From UBA6019 sp035535055 (GTDB lineage Bacteria; Chloroflexota; Dormibacteria; Dormibacterales; Dormibacteraceae): a stretch of DNA of 64,000 nt. The translations under genes and the position numbers were made by a program. Position 1 is the first letter of the stretch, and each line of letters starts with the position of its first letter. Where the stretch lies: the NCBI GenBank assembly GCA_035535055.1, contig DATLQT010000083.1:1-64000 (forward strand). The letters run 5' to 3'. The notes beneath the pieces were generated by a model that did no database searches, was not told the DNA's origin, and saw nothing but the letters and a program-made list of their open reading frames with translations. Below, in pieces: positions 42,706 through 50,377 of this stretch.

Positions 42706-44334
42706 CTATCTCTGCGCGGTTGCGGTGGCGGCCTCGCTGAACGGCGTGGCGCCGTTGCGGAGGACCTTCTTGTCGAATTTCCCGACCGAGGTCTTGGGCA
42801 CCTCGTCGATGAAGCGGATCTCGTCGGGCAGCCACCACTTGGCGACCTTCTCCTGCAGGAAGTCGCGGACCTCCTCCGGGGTCACCTTGCCCTTGAACTC
42901 GGGCCGCTCGACCACGAAGGCGACCGGTCGCTCGTCCCAGCGGGGATGGGGCAACCCGATGACCGCGGCCTCCAGCACCTTGGGGTAGCCCATGATCGCG
43001 TTCTCGAGGTCGACCGAGGAGATCCACTCCCCGCCCGACTTGATGACGTCCTTGGTGCGGTCGACGATGATGATGTGCCCGTCGGGGTCGATCTTGGCCA
43101 CGTCGCCGGTGCGGAAGTACCCGTCGGGCGTCATCTTCTCGGGGTCGGCATCGTGGTGGTAGCCCTTGGCGATCCAAGGTCCCTTGACCTGGATCTCGCC
43201 GAAGGCCACGCCGTCCCAGGGCAGCTCCTCGAAGGTGACCGGGTCGGCGATCCGGATCTGGACACCGGGAACGGCGATGCCCTGGGTGAGCCGCTCGTCG
43301 AGCTCCTTCTCCTTCGGCGTCCAGCTGCGCACGACCGCGGTCGAGCCCAGCGGCGAGGTCTCGGTCATACCCCAGGCGTGGAGCATCCTGAGGCCGAGCT
43401 TGTCCATCCGCTCCATCAGCCCGCGGGGGATGGCGGAGCCGCCGCAGATCACCGTGTGAACCTTGGGCAAGCGCTTGCCGCTCTGCTCCAGGTGGCCCGC
43501 CACGTTGGTCCAGATGGTGGGGACGCCGGCCGCGATGGTGGCGCCTTCGGAGTCGGCCAGCTCGACGATGCTGGCGGCGTCGCCCATCCAGCGGTCGGGG
43601 AAGATGATCTTGCTGCCGGCGAAGCCGCAGGCGTAGGGAAGGCCCCAGCTGTTGGCGTGGAACATGGGGACGATCGGGAAGACCGTGTCCCGCTCGCTCA
43701 AAGCCAGGTTGTCGACCTGGAGCACGCCCATCGTGTGGAGGAACTGGGAGCGGTGGGAGTAAACCACCCCCTTGGGGTTGCCGGTGGTGCCGGAGGTGTA
43801 GCACATGGCAGCGGCCGACCTCTCCTTCAGCTCGGGCCAAGGGAACTCGGTCGCCTCGGCAGCCAGCAGCGTCTCGTAGTCGAGCGTCTCACCGAGCTGG
43901 TGCTCGGGCAGTGGCTGGCCGTTCCCGATCACGATCACCTGGCGAACGCTCGGGAGCTTTCCCGCCAGCTGGTTCAGGATCGGGATCAGCGTCTGGTCGA
44001 CGAAGATCAGCTGATCGTCGGCGTCCTTGATGATGAACTCGAGGTCCTTCGGAAAGAGGCGGAGGTTGAGGGTGTGGAGGACAGCCCCCATGCTCGGGAT
44101 CGCGTAATAGAGCTCGAGGTGACGATGGTTGTTCCAGCAGAGGGTGGCGACCCGGTCACCCTCCCGGATGCCGAGCCGCTTCAGGACGCCGGCCAGCTGG
44201 TTGATCCGGGGCACCATCTCGCCGTAGGTGGTGCGATGAACCCCGCTTTCCTGCTTGGTGACGATCTCCTTCCGCGGAAATAGGCGCTCGATCCGCCACA
44301 GCCCGTGCTGCGTCGTCAGCTCGTAGTCCTGCAT
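42706..44334 (-). CDS. fatty acyl-CoA synthetase (AMP-binding)
   Basis: About 542 residues from ATG 44334 (an upstream frame adds 18 unlikely residues). Adenylation motifs are AMCYTSGTTGNPKGVVYSHR (A3/P-loop), HAWGMTETSPLG (A5), GYFRTGDVAKIDPDGHIIIVDRTKDVIKSGGEWIS (A7-A8) and PKTSVGKFDKK (A10, catalytic Lys). It activates medium- or long-chain fatty acids to acyl-CoA via acyl-AMP. No beta-oxidation gene is adjacent. It lies on the same strand as the kinase-ATPase, separated by a hairpin. Confidence 0.92.
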   Translation of the reverse strand: MQDYELTTQHGLWRIERLFPRKEIVTKQESGVHRTTYGEMVPRINQLAGVLKRLGIREGDRVATLCWNNHRHLELYYAIPSMGAVLHTLNLRLFPKDLEFIIKDADDQLIFVDQTLIPILNQLAGKLPSVRQVIVIGNGQPLPEHQLGETLDYETLLAAEATEFPWPELKERSAAAMCYTSGTTGNPKGVVYSHRSQFLHTMGVLQVDNLALSERDTVFPIVPMFHANSWGLPYACGFAGSKIIFPDRWMGDAASIVELADSEGATIAAGVPTIWTNVAGHLEQSGKRLPKVHTVICGGSAIPRGLMERMDKLGLRMLHAWGMTETSPLGSTAVVRSWTPKEKELDERLTQGIAVPGVQIRIADPVTFEELPWDGVAFGEIQVKGPWIAKGYHHDADPEKMTPDGYFRTGDVAKIDPDGHIIIVDRTKDVIKSGGEWISSVDLENAIMGYPKVLEAAVIGLPHPRWDERPVAFVVERPEFKGKVTPEEVRDFLQEKVAKWWLPDEIRFIDEVPKTSVGKFDKKVLRNGATPFSEAATATAQR

Positions 44335-44443
44335 CAAACCATCCACGCCAACACCTCCGAACCGGAATCCTCTCAGTTTCCTGCCCACTTGGGAACCGCC
44401 GTGCGCAACGCCCCTGGTGGCCCTAGACTCTGTCGCTCAATCA

Positions 44444-45160
44444 ATGGCCGGTAGAGGACTCGCCGATCTCCATCTCCACACGTCCTTCAGCGACGGGTGG
44501 CCGTCACCGGAGGAGGTGGTTGACCACGTTACAGCCGCAACCAACCTCGATGTGATCGCCGTGACCGACCACGACACCATCGAGGGCGCCCTTCGGGCGG
44601 CCGAGTACAGCGCCCGGACCGCCGGCGTGCCGGTGATCGTCGGAGAAGAGGTCTCGAGCCGGCAGGGTCACATCCTGGGCCTCTTTCTCGAGCGCAGGGT
44701 CCGCCCGGGACTCAGCGCCGCGGAGACCGTCGACGAGATCCACCGCCAGGGCGGCATCGCCATCGCCGCCCACCCCTTCTGGCGCACGGAGCGGATGGCG
44801 GAGCGCTTCCGCGGCGCCGTGCACGGTCTCGGCTGGCTCGCCGCCGAGCTGGACTTCGACGCCGTCGAGGTCGAGAACTCGACCCCCGGCCTCGGCCTCG
44901 CCAACCTGCTCGCCCGCCGGCTGGCGGAGGGCTCCGGGCAGGCCGCCGTCGGCGGCTCGGACGCGCACATCATTCACGCGATCGGGAAATCGACCACCGG
45001 GTTCCAGGGCCGCTCGCCCGGCGCGCTGCGCTCGGCCATCGAGCGGGGAGCCACCATCCCGGTCCGCTCCCGCTACGAGGTCGGCGCCCTGCTCCACTAC
45101 CTGGCCTGGGGCTTCAACCACGACCGGGTGGCAACCGTGCTCGAGCAGGTACCCGGCTAG
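44444..45160 (+). CDS. PHP-domain metallo-phosphoesterase
   Basis: This 238-residue protein has PHP motifs: LADLHLHTSFSDGWPSP at the N-terminus (motif I), VIAVTDHDTIEGALRA (II), IAIAAHPFWRT (III), and GGSDAHIIHAIGKSTTGF (IV). PHP domains hydrolyse phosphoesters with three metal ions, for example histidinol phosphatase-like or 3',5'-nucleotide phosphatases (RNase AM-like). The exact substrate is uncertain. The stop is 1 bp from the convergent gene. Confidence 0.86.
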   Translation: MAGRGLADLHLHTSFSDGWPSPEEVVDHVTAATNLDVIAVTDHDTIEGALRAAEYSARTAGVPVIVGEEVSSRQGHILGLFLERRVRPGLSAAETVDEIHRQGGIAIAAHPFWRTERMAERFRGAVHGLGWLAAELDFDAVEVENSTPGLGLANLLARRLAEGSGQAAVGGSDAHIIHAIGKSTTGFQGRSPGALRSAIERGATIPVRSRYEVGALLHYLAWGFNHDRVATVLEQVPG

Positions 45161-45161
45161 C

Positions 45162-46373
45162 TCAGCCAGGAGGCTTGACGGCGGTCCAGGTCAGGCCGCC
45201 GTTGACCGTCCGGAAGAGGAATTGGGCCGGGCTCCCGGCGCCGCCGCCGAACGCCCAGGCCCGGAGTTGGTCGACCGGGTAGATCGACCGCACCGTGGTC
45301 GCCCCCGGCAGGTTGAGGCGGCTCCATTGCCAGCTTTCGCCCGCGTCGGCTGAAACCTCCACCGCCGTGCCGTAGGGGACCCACCAGCCGCCCGGGCTGT
45401 TGAAGGCAGGCGTCTCCAGGCCGTCCTCGGCCGGCACCCCGACAGGAAGGCCCCAGGTCGCGCCGCCGTCCGAGCTCCGGTAGATGAAGATGGCCGGGTC
45501 GACGGTGCCGGCTTCGAAGGCGACCGCAAGCAGGAGGATCCCGTCAAAGACAGACAGGCTGATCGCGGCGGGGGGTAGGAGCTCTCCGTTGGGCGGGGGC
45601 CCGATCCTCACATAGGCCCAGCTGCGGCCGCCATCGGTGGTCCGGTAGGCGCCGATGCCGGCGATGTCGGTCTGGGTCGCGATCACCCCATGGGCCTCGT
45701 CGAGGAAGGCGAACCCGGTCCGCGACCCGAAAAGGGGGATCGGCTCGGCAGGTGGCGCGGCGGCCGGCCGCGGAGCGGGCCCGAGAGTCGCCGCCAGCGT
45801 CCAGTCCCCGTTCGCCGGTTGCCGTTCGAAGACCAGCGCCGTGGGTGGGAAGTCCTCGTCGCTATAGAGGGCGTGGGCGCTCCCGTCGGGCGCCGACGAG
45901 AGGCCGAGCAGAAGGTAGCCCGTGGGGCTCGGCAATGGACCCTCCGCGAAGGTCCGGCCGCCGTCGGTGGTCAGCCAGAATCCGTTCCGGCCGGCGCCCT
46001 GGGGCAGTGACAGGGTCGCCACGTAGCCAGTGCCGTTGGGGCCAAGCTTCATCGATCCGACCGAGGTGGCGGCGGGGAGCCGCATCGCCAGCGCCCAGGT
46101 CGATCCCCCGTCGTCGCTGCGCCAGAGGCTGTCGCCCGCGATCCCCTTGGCGGTCAGGAGCCAGCCGTGATGGCTGTCGGCAAAGGTCGCTCCGAGCAGG
46201 CCTGCCGAACGGGGCAGCGGCCCGGGGCTCGCCAGGGGCACGGGTGCCCCAGTCCCGGGACGGGTCGCCACCAGCGAGGCGCCGATGACCACCGCCGCCG
46301 CAACGCCGACGACGGCGAGCCGTATCCAGCGCGGGCCGCGGCCCGGGTCGACATCGGTGATGTCTCGGAACAC
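45162..46373 (-). CDS. membrane-anchored Asp-box (BNR) beta-propeller protein
   Basis: This 403-residue protein has a short cytoplasmic N-terminus, one membrane segment (about 17-38) and an extracytoplasmic propeller with repeated Asp-box motifs: LWRSDDGGSTW, YRTTDGGRSW, YRSSDGGATW and FRTVNGGLTW. Such folds occur in sialidases and in Ycf48-like assembly factors, but no sialidase catalytic arginines are obvious. Its N-terminus (DITDVDPGRGPRW) resembles that of the anti-sigma-like protein at 49111, hinting at a shared membrane-anchor module. No enzyme function is assigned. Confidence 0.8.
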   Translation of the reverse strand: MFRDITDVDPGRGPRWIRLAVVGVAAAVVIGASLVATRPGTGAPVPLASPGPLPRSAGLLGATFADSHHGWLLTAKGIAGDSLWRSDDGGSTWALAMRLPAATSVGSMKLGPNGTGYVATLSLPQGAGRNGFWLTTDGGRTFAEGPLPSPTGYLLLGLSSAPDGSAHALYSDEDFPPTALVFERQPANGDWTLAATLGPAPRPAAAPPAEPIPLFGSRTGFAFLDEAHGVIATQTDIAGIGAYRTTDGGRSWAYVRIGPPPNGELLPPAAISLSVFDGILLLAVAFEAGTVDPAIFIYRSSDGGATWGLPVGVPAEDGLETPAFNSPGGWWVPYGTAVEVSADAGESWQWSRLNLPGATTVRSIYPVDQLRAWAFGGGAGSPAQFLFRTVNGGLTWTAVKPPG

Positions 46374-46389
46374 CAGGAGGTCGGCTTCC

Positions 46390-46395
46390 TATAAT
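46390..46395 (+). promoter_or_regulatory. -10 element of the tRNA-Arg promoter
   Basis: TATAAT lies 13 bp upstream of the tRNA-Arg 5' end and would serve the two tandem tRNA genes. Confidence 0.45.
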
Positions 46396-46408
46396 TCGAA
46401 ACGGCCAA

Positions 46409-46481
46409 GCCCGCTTAGCTCAATGGATAGAGCGCATGGCTTCGGACCATGAGGTTAGGGGTTCGAGTCCCTTAGCGGGTA
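46409..46481 (+). tRNA. tRNA-Arg(TCG)
   Basis: A 73-nt tRNA with anticodon arm CATGG-CTTCGGA-CCATG (anticodon TCG), T arm AGGGG-TTCGAGT-CCCTT and discriminator A. The acceptor stem GCCCGCT/AGCGGGT ends in a G1-U72 wobble, and CCA is not encoded, unlike the two tRNA-Leu genes here. Confidence 0.92.
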
Positions 46482-46526
46482 CTACGCTCGACCCGCGCGA
46501 AAGCGATTTAATTAGGCACTTCAGCC

Positions 46527-46612
46527 GGGCGGCTGGCGGAATTTGGCAGACGCGCACGTTTGAGGGGCGTGTGAGGTGACTCATCCGGGTTCAAGTCCCG
46601 GGCCGCCCACCA
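46527..46612 (+). tRNA. tRNA-Leu(GAG)
   Basis: An 86-nt class-II tRNA with acceptor GGGCGGC/GCCGCCC, anticodon arm CACGT-TTGAGGG-GCGTG (anticodon GAG), variable stem TGAG-GTGA-CTCA, T arm CCGGG-TTCAAGT-CCCGG and encoded CCA. It lies 45 bp after tRNA-Arg, so the two are probably co-transcribed. Confidence 0.95.
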
Positions 46613-46625
46613 ATTTTGCCTTTCT

Positions 46626-47438
46626 TTAAAAGTAGAACTGCCTCCAGGCGGTCCACCAGTCGGGCGCCGCGCTCCGGATCCGACGGCCGTCCAGGACCTC
46701 GACGCCTCCCCGGCGCACGAACTTTTCGGTCCCGTCGGAGTGGGCGTACTCGACTGTGATCTCGCACGGCCGGCCAGGGTCGTAGGGAGTGACCACCGTG
46801 AGATCGGAGAGTGCCCGCCGGGCGCCAGCCTCGATCACCTCGCGGGCCCTGGAAGGCGTCAGCTGGCGGGCGCTGAAGCGCCCGATGCCGGTCTTGACGG
46901 GAACTGTGGTCAGGCCCGGGCCGAGCAGTTCGGCGCCCTCGGCACAGGTCTGTCCGTCGCCGGTGACCAGCAGGACCGGGCAGCCCCAGTGCCCGCAGAG
47001 CGCGGCATTGATCCCGGTCTCTCCGACCAGCCGGCCGTTGAACCAGAGGTTGTGCCACTGGGATCCCGACACCGTGTGCGAGAGCACGGCCCCGGCGGTC
47101 CCGGCCATGGCGTGCATGCCCACGAAGAGGGCTGCGTCGCAGCCCTGCTCGAGCGGCTCGGTGTACTCCGTCCAGCTGTCCTGGACGACGAACTCGCAGC
47201 CCGGGTCGAGCCGATCCTGGAGCAGTGAGTTGAAGGAATAGCCGTTGCCGGCGCCGTGGCAGTCCATGACGATCACCTCGGTGGCGCCGCCGGCACGCGC
47301 TCCGCGGACGGCGGCGTTGATCTCCTCTGTGTACAGCTCGCGTCCCTGCTGGTAGGCGGCCGAGTCGCCGCCGGTGACCTGGATCCAGTTGACGATCCCG
47401 GCCACGCCCTCCATGTCGCTCATCACAAGGACGCGCAC
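46626..47438 (-). CDS. M55-family D-aminopeptidase (DppA-like)
   Basis: This 270-residue protein opens MRVLVMSDMEGVAGIVNW with the metal-binding D8-x-E10, then VIVMDCHGAGNGYSFNSLL, ALFVGMHAMAGTAGAVLSHTVSG and RLVGETGINAALCGHWGCPVLLVTGD, the M55/DppA signature of zinc D-aminopeptidases that act on D-amino-acid peptides from peptidoglycan. It starts at an ATG and is divergent from the lipoprotein gene. Its stop is 14 bp from tRNA-Leu on the opposite strand. Confidence 0.92.
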   Translation of the reverse strand: MRVLVMSDMEGVAGIVNWIQVTGGDSAAYQQGRELYTEEINAAVRGARAGGATEVIVMDCHGAGNGYSFNSLLQDRLDPGCEFVVQDSWTEYTEPLEQGCDAALFVGMHAMAGTAGAVLSHTVSGSQWHNLWFNGRLVGETGINAALCGHWGCPVLLVTGDGQTCAEGAELLGPGLTTVPVKTGIGRFSARQLTPSRAREVIEAGARRALSDLTVVTPYDPGRPCEITVEYAHSDGTEKFVRRGGVEVLDGRRIRSAAPDWWTAWRQFYF

Positions 47439-47470
47439 GCGGCCAGATTACGAGATTGAATGGCACCGAT

Positions 47471-48091
47471 ATGAGGCGTCTGCTGGCGGCCTCGACCGTG
47501 CTTCTCCTCTCCGCCTGCGGTGGTTCGGGGTCCGGCTCCCAGTCCGGCGCCGGCTCTGTCTCCGGCGGTTCCGGTGGCGGAGGCATCGCCTCCTATGGCC
47601 TTCAGGCGCCCGACGTCCCCTCGGGGTTCGTGGCCTGCCCTGAATCCGGTGACGTGTCGACCAGCGCCAACAGCGACGTCAAGGCCGAGTGGCAATATCA
47701 GCAGAAGCAGGGCGCGGCGGCCGGTTACATCAAGGTCTGGGGCGCCACGACCGGCGACTGCGAATCGATGATCGTGGCCGGCCCCGGCTCCCAGTCCGGC
47801 GGGAGCAAGAGGCTGATGGCGAGTGTCGTCCTCCGGTTCGGAGACAGCGTCGGCGCCCAGAAGGGCTACCGAGGCGCGTTCGGCGTCAACCCCTCCAGCA
47901 TCGCGACCATCCCCGGCAGCGGGTCAGGCAGCGCGCTCGGCCTCGGCTCCAACTCCGCCTATGGATACGGCTTCGCGGCGGGCGAGGCCGACTGGCAGAA
48001 GGACGTCTACATGGTCGGCATCGTCGAGCAGAACCTCGCCGAGTCCGACCTCAAAAAGGCGATCGCCGACGTGAACGCACGGGTGCCCTAG
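47471..48091 (+). CDS. secreted lipoprotein
   Basis: About 206 residues with a lipobox L-L-S-A-C after a basic n-region (MRRLLAASTVLLLSAC). A Gly/Ser-rich linker and a soluble domain follow with SYGLQAPDVPSGFVACPES, AAAGYIKVWGATTGDCESMIVAG, VVLRFGDSVGAQKGYRGAFG and DVYMVGIVEQNLAESDLKKAI. The pattern resembles substrate- or lipid-binding extracytoplasmic domains, but no family is certain. The ATG at 47471 puts the lipobox at the right distance; the ORF opens 15 bp earlier. Confidence 0.76.
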   Translation: MRRLLAASTVLLLSACGGSGSGSQSGAGSVSGGSGGGGIASYGLQAPDVPSGFVACPESGDVSTSANSDVKAEWQYQQKQGAAAGYIKVWGATTGDCESMIVAGPGSQSGGSKRLMASVVLRFGDSVGAQKGYRGAFGVNPSSIATIPGSGSGSALGLGSNSAYGYGFAAGEADWQKDVYMVGIVEQNLAESDLKKAIADVNARVP

Positions 48092-48129
48092 CACCCTGCC
48101 ACCCGGCGCCGATTTCGACGCGGCGGCCC

Positions 48130-48516
48130 TCAGGCCTCGCGGGTTCGGGCCGCCCCCACCCGGATCAGGTCCCGCATCGAGAGCATCCCGACGAGGCGGC
48201 CAGCCTCGGTCACGGGCAGGTGGCGGATGTGCGAGCGGTCCATCAGGTCGCGCGCCTCGCCGAGGCTGGAGTCCTTCTCGACGGTCATCGGCGAAGTGGT
48301 CATCCAATGCGCGATGGCGTCGGTTGGAGACTGGATGTCGTGGGAGATGGCCCGGACGATGTCGCGCTCGGTGAGGATGCCCTCAAGCCGATCGCCGTTC
48401 ATGATCAGGACCGATCCGACCCGGGCCTGGGACATGACGCTGGCCGCCTCGGCGAGGCTCGAGGCGGACCCCATCGTCACCAACCGGGAGTTCATGGCGT
48501 CGCCGACTGTGGTCAT
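48130..48516 (-). CDS. two-CBS-domain protein
   Basis: This 128-residue protein consists of a CBS pair: TTVGDAMNSRLVTMGSASSLAEAASVMSQARVGSVLIMNGDRLEGILTERDIVRAI and AHWMTTSPMTVEKDSSLGEARDLMDRSHIRHLPVTEAGRLVGMLSMRDLIRV. CBS pairs bind adenine nucleotides (AMP, ATP, SAM) and act as energy sensors. ATG 48516 is chosen over the longer frame. It is divergent from the second ECF sigma factor, with a 64-bp gap. Confidence 0.9.
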   Translation of the reverse strand: MTTVGDAMNSRLVTMGSASSLAEAASVMSQARVGSVLIMNGDRLEGILTERDIVRAISHDIQSPTDAIAHWMTTSPMTVEKDSSLGEARDLMDRSHIRHLPVTEAGRLVGMLSMRDLIRVGAARTREA

Positions 48517-48580
48517 GCGAGTGGCAACCTCCTTGCCACACCGGTATACCACCTGCCGGTGCTGCACACTATCGACGCCG

Positions 48581-49114
48581 ATGGACCGACCCCCGGATCT
48601 GGATCCGGCAAGCCAATTCCGCGAACTCTACGAGCGGGAGTACCGAGCCGTGTACCGGACGATCAGGGCGATGGTCTTCGACTCCACCCTCGCCGAGGAC
48701 CTGAGCCAGGAGACCTTCGTTCGCGCCTATCGCTCGCGCGACCGCTACCGGCCGACCGGCCCGGTCGGCGCCTGGCTGCACCGGATCGCAGTCAACGTGA
48801 CCATCTCCCACCTCCGCCGGGAGAAGCTATCCCGGCTGCTGGCGCCCAAGCTGCTGATGGGCCCAGGCAGCGGAGGCTACGAGCGCGTCGAGGCCAAGAC
48901 GCTGCTGGAACGCGGGCTCGCCCGCCTGAGCCCACGGGTGCGTGCGGCCGTGGTGTTGCACTACTACCACGGCTACACCCGCGACGAGGTGGCGAGGATC
49001 CTCGGCATCCCCTCCGGGACGGTCGCCTCCCGCATCGCCAAGGCTATGGCGCTGATGCGCCAGGAACTTGCCGGAAACGAACAAATGGTCATCCAGGCGC
49101 GTTCAGGAGAGTGA
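48581..49114 (+). CDS. ECF RNA polymerase sigma factor (second)
   Basis: This 177-residue protein has region 2 (FRELYEREYRAVYRTIRAMVFDSTLAEDLSQETFVRAYRS, about 13-52) and region 4 (LARLSPRVRAAVVLHYYHGYTRDEVARILGIPSGTVASRIAKAM, about 113-156). It ends in a GTGA overlap with a small membrane protein that is probably its regulator. Confidence 0.92.
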   Translation: MDRPPDLDPASQFRELYEREYRAVYRTIRAMVFDSTLAEDLSQETFVRAYRSRDRYRPTGPVGAWLHRIAVNVTISHLRREKLSRLLAPKLLMGPGSGGYERVEAKTLLERGLARLSPRVRAAVVLHYYHGYTRDEVARILGIPSGTVASRIAKAMALMRQELAGNEQMVIQARSGE

Positions 49115-49389
49115 AGGTGAACGCAACGGGTGATTCACCCGGACGGTCAGAGGATGTCGTCCGGGTGATAAAAGCCGATGTTTCGACGTGGACGCCCGAA
49201 CGCGGTCCGCGCTGGGCCGCGCTGTGGGGCAGCGTCCAGGAGCGGCCGCGCCGGCTCTTCAAGATCTATGCCGTCGCGGGAGTCGCGCTGGCGGCGATCC
49301 TGGTCGGGGCGTTCATCGCCATGAGCGCGCTCGACATCGGGAGCCTGGCCTCCCAGCCGGTCGTCTCCCAGTCCGTGTCCGGACGCTAG
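49111..49389 (+). CDS. small membrane protein, candidate anti-sigma partner
   Basis: This 92-residue protein starts at GTG 49111 overlapping the sigma-factor stop. It has a soluble N-terminus (DVVRVIKADVSTWTPERGPRWAALWG), one membrane segment (about 62-84) and a short extracytoplasmic tail. It has no zf-HC2 motif. Gene order and topology match anti-sigma factors of ECF operons, but the binding domain is not recognised. The last 4 bp overlap the convergent cyclodeaminase gene. Confidence 0.6.
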   Translation: MKVNATGDSPGRSEDVVRVIKADVSTWTPERGPRWAALWGSVQERPRRLFKIYAVAGVALAAILVGAFIAMSALDIGSLASQPVVSQSVSGR

Positions 49390-50357
49390 TCGGAGAAGAG
49401 CTCGACCTCGCCGCCCAGCCGCAGCTGGCGGGCCTTCTCCAGGACCACCGCGCCGGCTGCCACGTCCCAGAGCGCCAGGCCGTGGGACTCGAAGAGCACT
49501 ATCCCGTCCCGGGATCGGCGGCCGGGCTCCTTCCCGGCCAGGATCGCCCCCAGCTCCACGGTCCGGTCCCAGTCGAAATGGCCGCTCGCCTCCGCCAGGA
49601 GGAGGTCGCCAGACTCGAGCCGGGCCGTCTCCAGCTGGTCGACGACGACCACCTCGGCGCGCTCGACCAGCTCCGGGGGCAGCTCGGACTTGGTCGGGAT
49701 GTTGGAGCCGGCCCCGATCACGAGGGCGCCCGGCTCGACCCAGTCCGCCTCCAGGACCGGCGTGCCCGCGCTGGTCATCGTCACCACGACCGGCGCGCCC
49801 CTGACCGCGTCCTCGGCGCTGGCGGCGGCGACCGCCTGGATGCCGAGGTCCTCGGCCAGCTCGGCGACGAACGCCTCCCTCCGGGCACCATCGCGCGAGA
49901 AGACCCGGAAGCGGCTGACCGGCAGGCAGCGGGAGATGGCGTGGACCTGGGTCCTGGCCTGGAAGCCGGCGCCGATGACGCCGACCTCCACCGGTCCCGG
50001 CGGTGCCAGCACCCTGGCGGCGACTCCGCTGGCGGCGCCGGTCCGGTAGGCGCCCATCAGGTTGGCCTCGATCAGAGCGTCGAGGTCGCCGGCGCGCTCG
50101 CCATCCTGTCGGTAGAGCGCGACCAAGAAGCGCACCTTCCCGCCGCCGATCGAGTAGCTCTTGAGCCCGTAGTAGCCGGCCCCGGGGAACGCGGCGAACA
50201 TCACGTTGAACACGTTCCCGGGCGGAAACAGGCGCCGGCGGGGGACGTTGGAGGCGCCGCCGCCGCCTAGTTCGCGCATCGATCGCTCGACCGCGTCGAT
50301 GACGGGTTCCATCTCGATGACCCGCTCGACGTCGGCCTCCCGGAGGAGAGTCGCCAC
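49386..50357 (-). CDS. ornithine cyclodeaminase/mu-crystallin family protein
   Basis: About 323 residues from GTG 50357 (an upstream extension adds basic residues without similarity). The family core has VFNVMFAAFPGAGYYGLKSYS near the substrate site, a Rossmann dinucleotide motif VGVIGAGFQARTQVHAISR (about 126-145) and VVVTMTSAGTPVLEADWVEPGALVIGAGSN. Members include ornithine cyclodeaminase, alanine dehydrogenase and ketimine reductases, so the exact substrate is uncertain. It is divergent from the homoserine dehydrogenase gene, only 20 bp apart. Confidence 0.88.
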   Translation of the reverse strand: MATLLREADVERVIEMEPVIDAVERSMRELGGGGASNVPRRRLFPPGNVFNVMFAAFPGAGYYGLKSYSIGGGKVRFLVALYRQDGERAGDLDALIEANLMGAYRTGAASGVAARVLAPPGPVEVGVIGAGFQARTQVHAISRCLPVSRFRVFSRDGARREAFVAELAEDLGIQAVAAASAEDAVRGAPVVVTMTSAGTPVLEADWVEPGALVIGAGSNIPTKSELPPELVERAEVVVVDQLETARLESGDLLLAEASGHFDWDRTVELGAILAGKEPGRRSRDGIVLFESHGLALWDVAAGAVVLEKARQLRLGGEVELFSD

Positions 50358-50377
50358 GACTCCGACAGAATACGGGA

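Noticed and set aside
46527..46612. Candidate tRNA-Sec
   Set aside because: The anticodon is GAG and the arms fit tRNA-Leu; it lacks the 8-bp acceptor and TCA anticodon.
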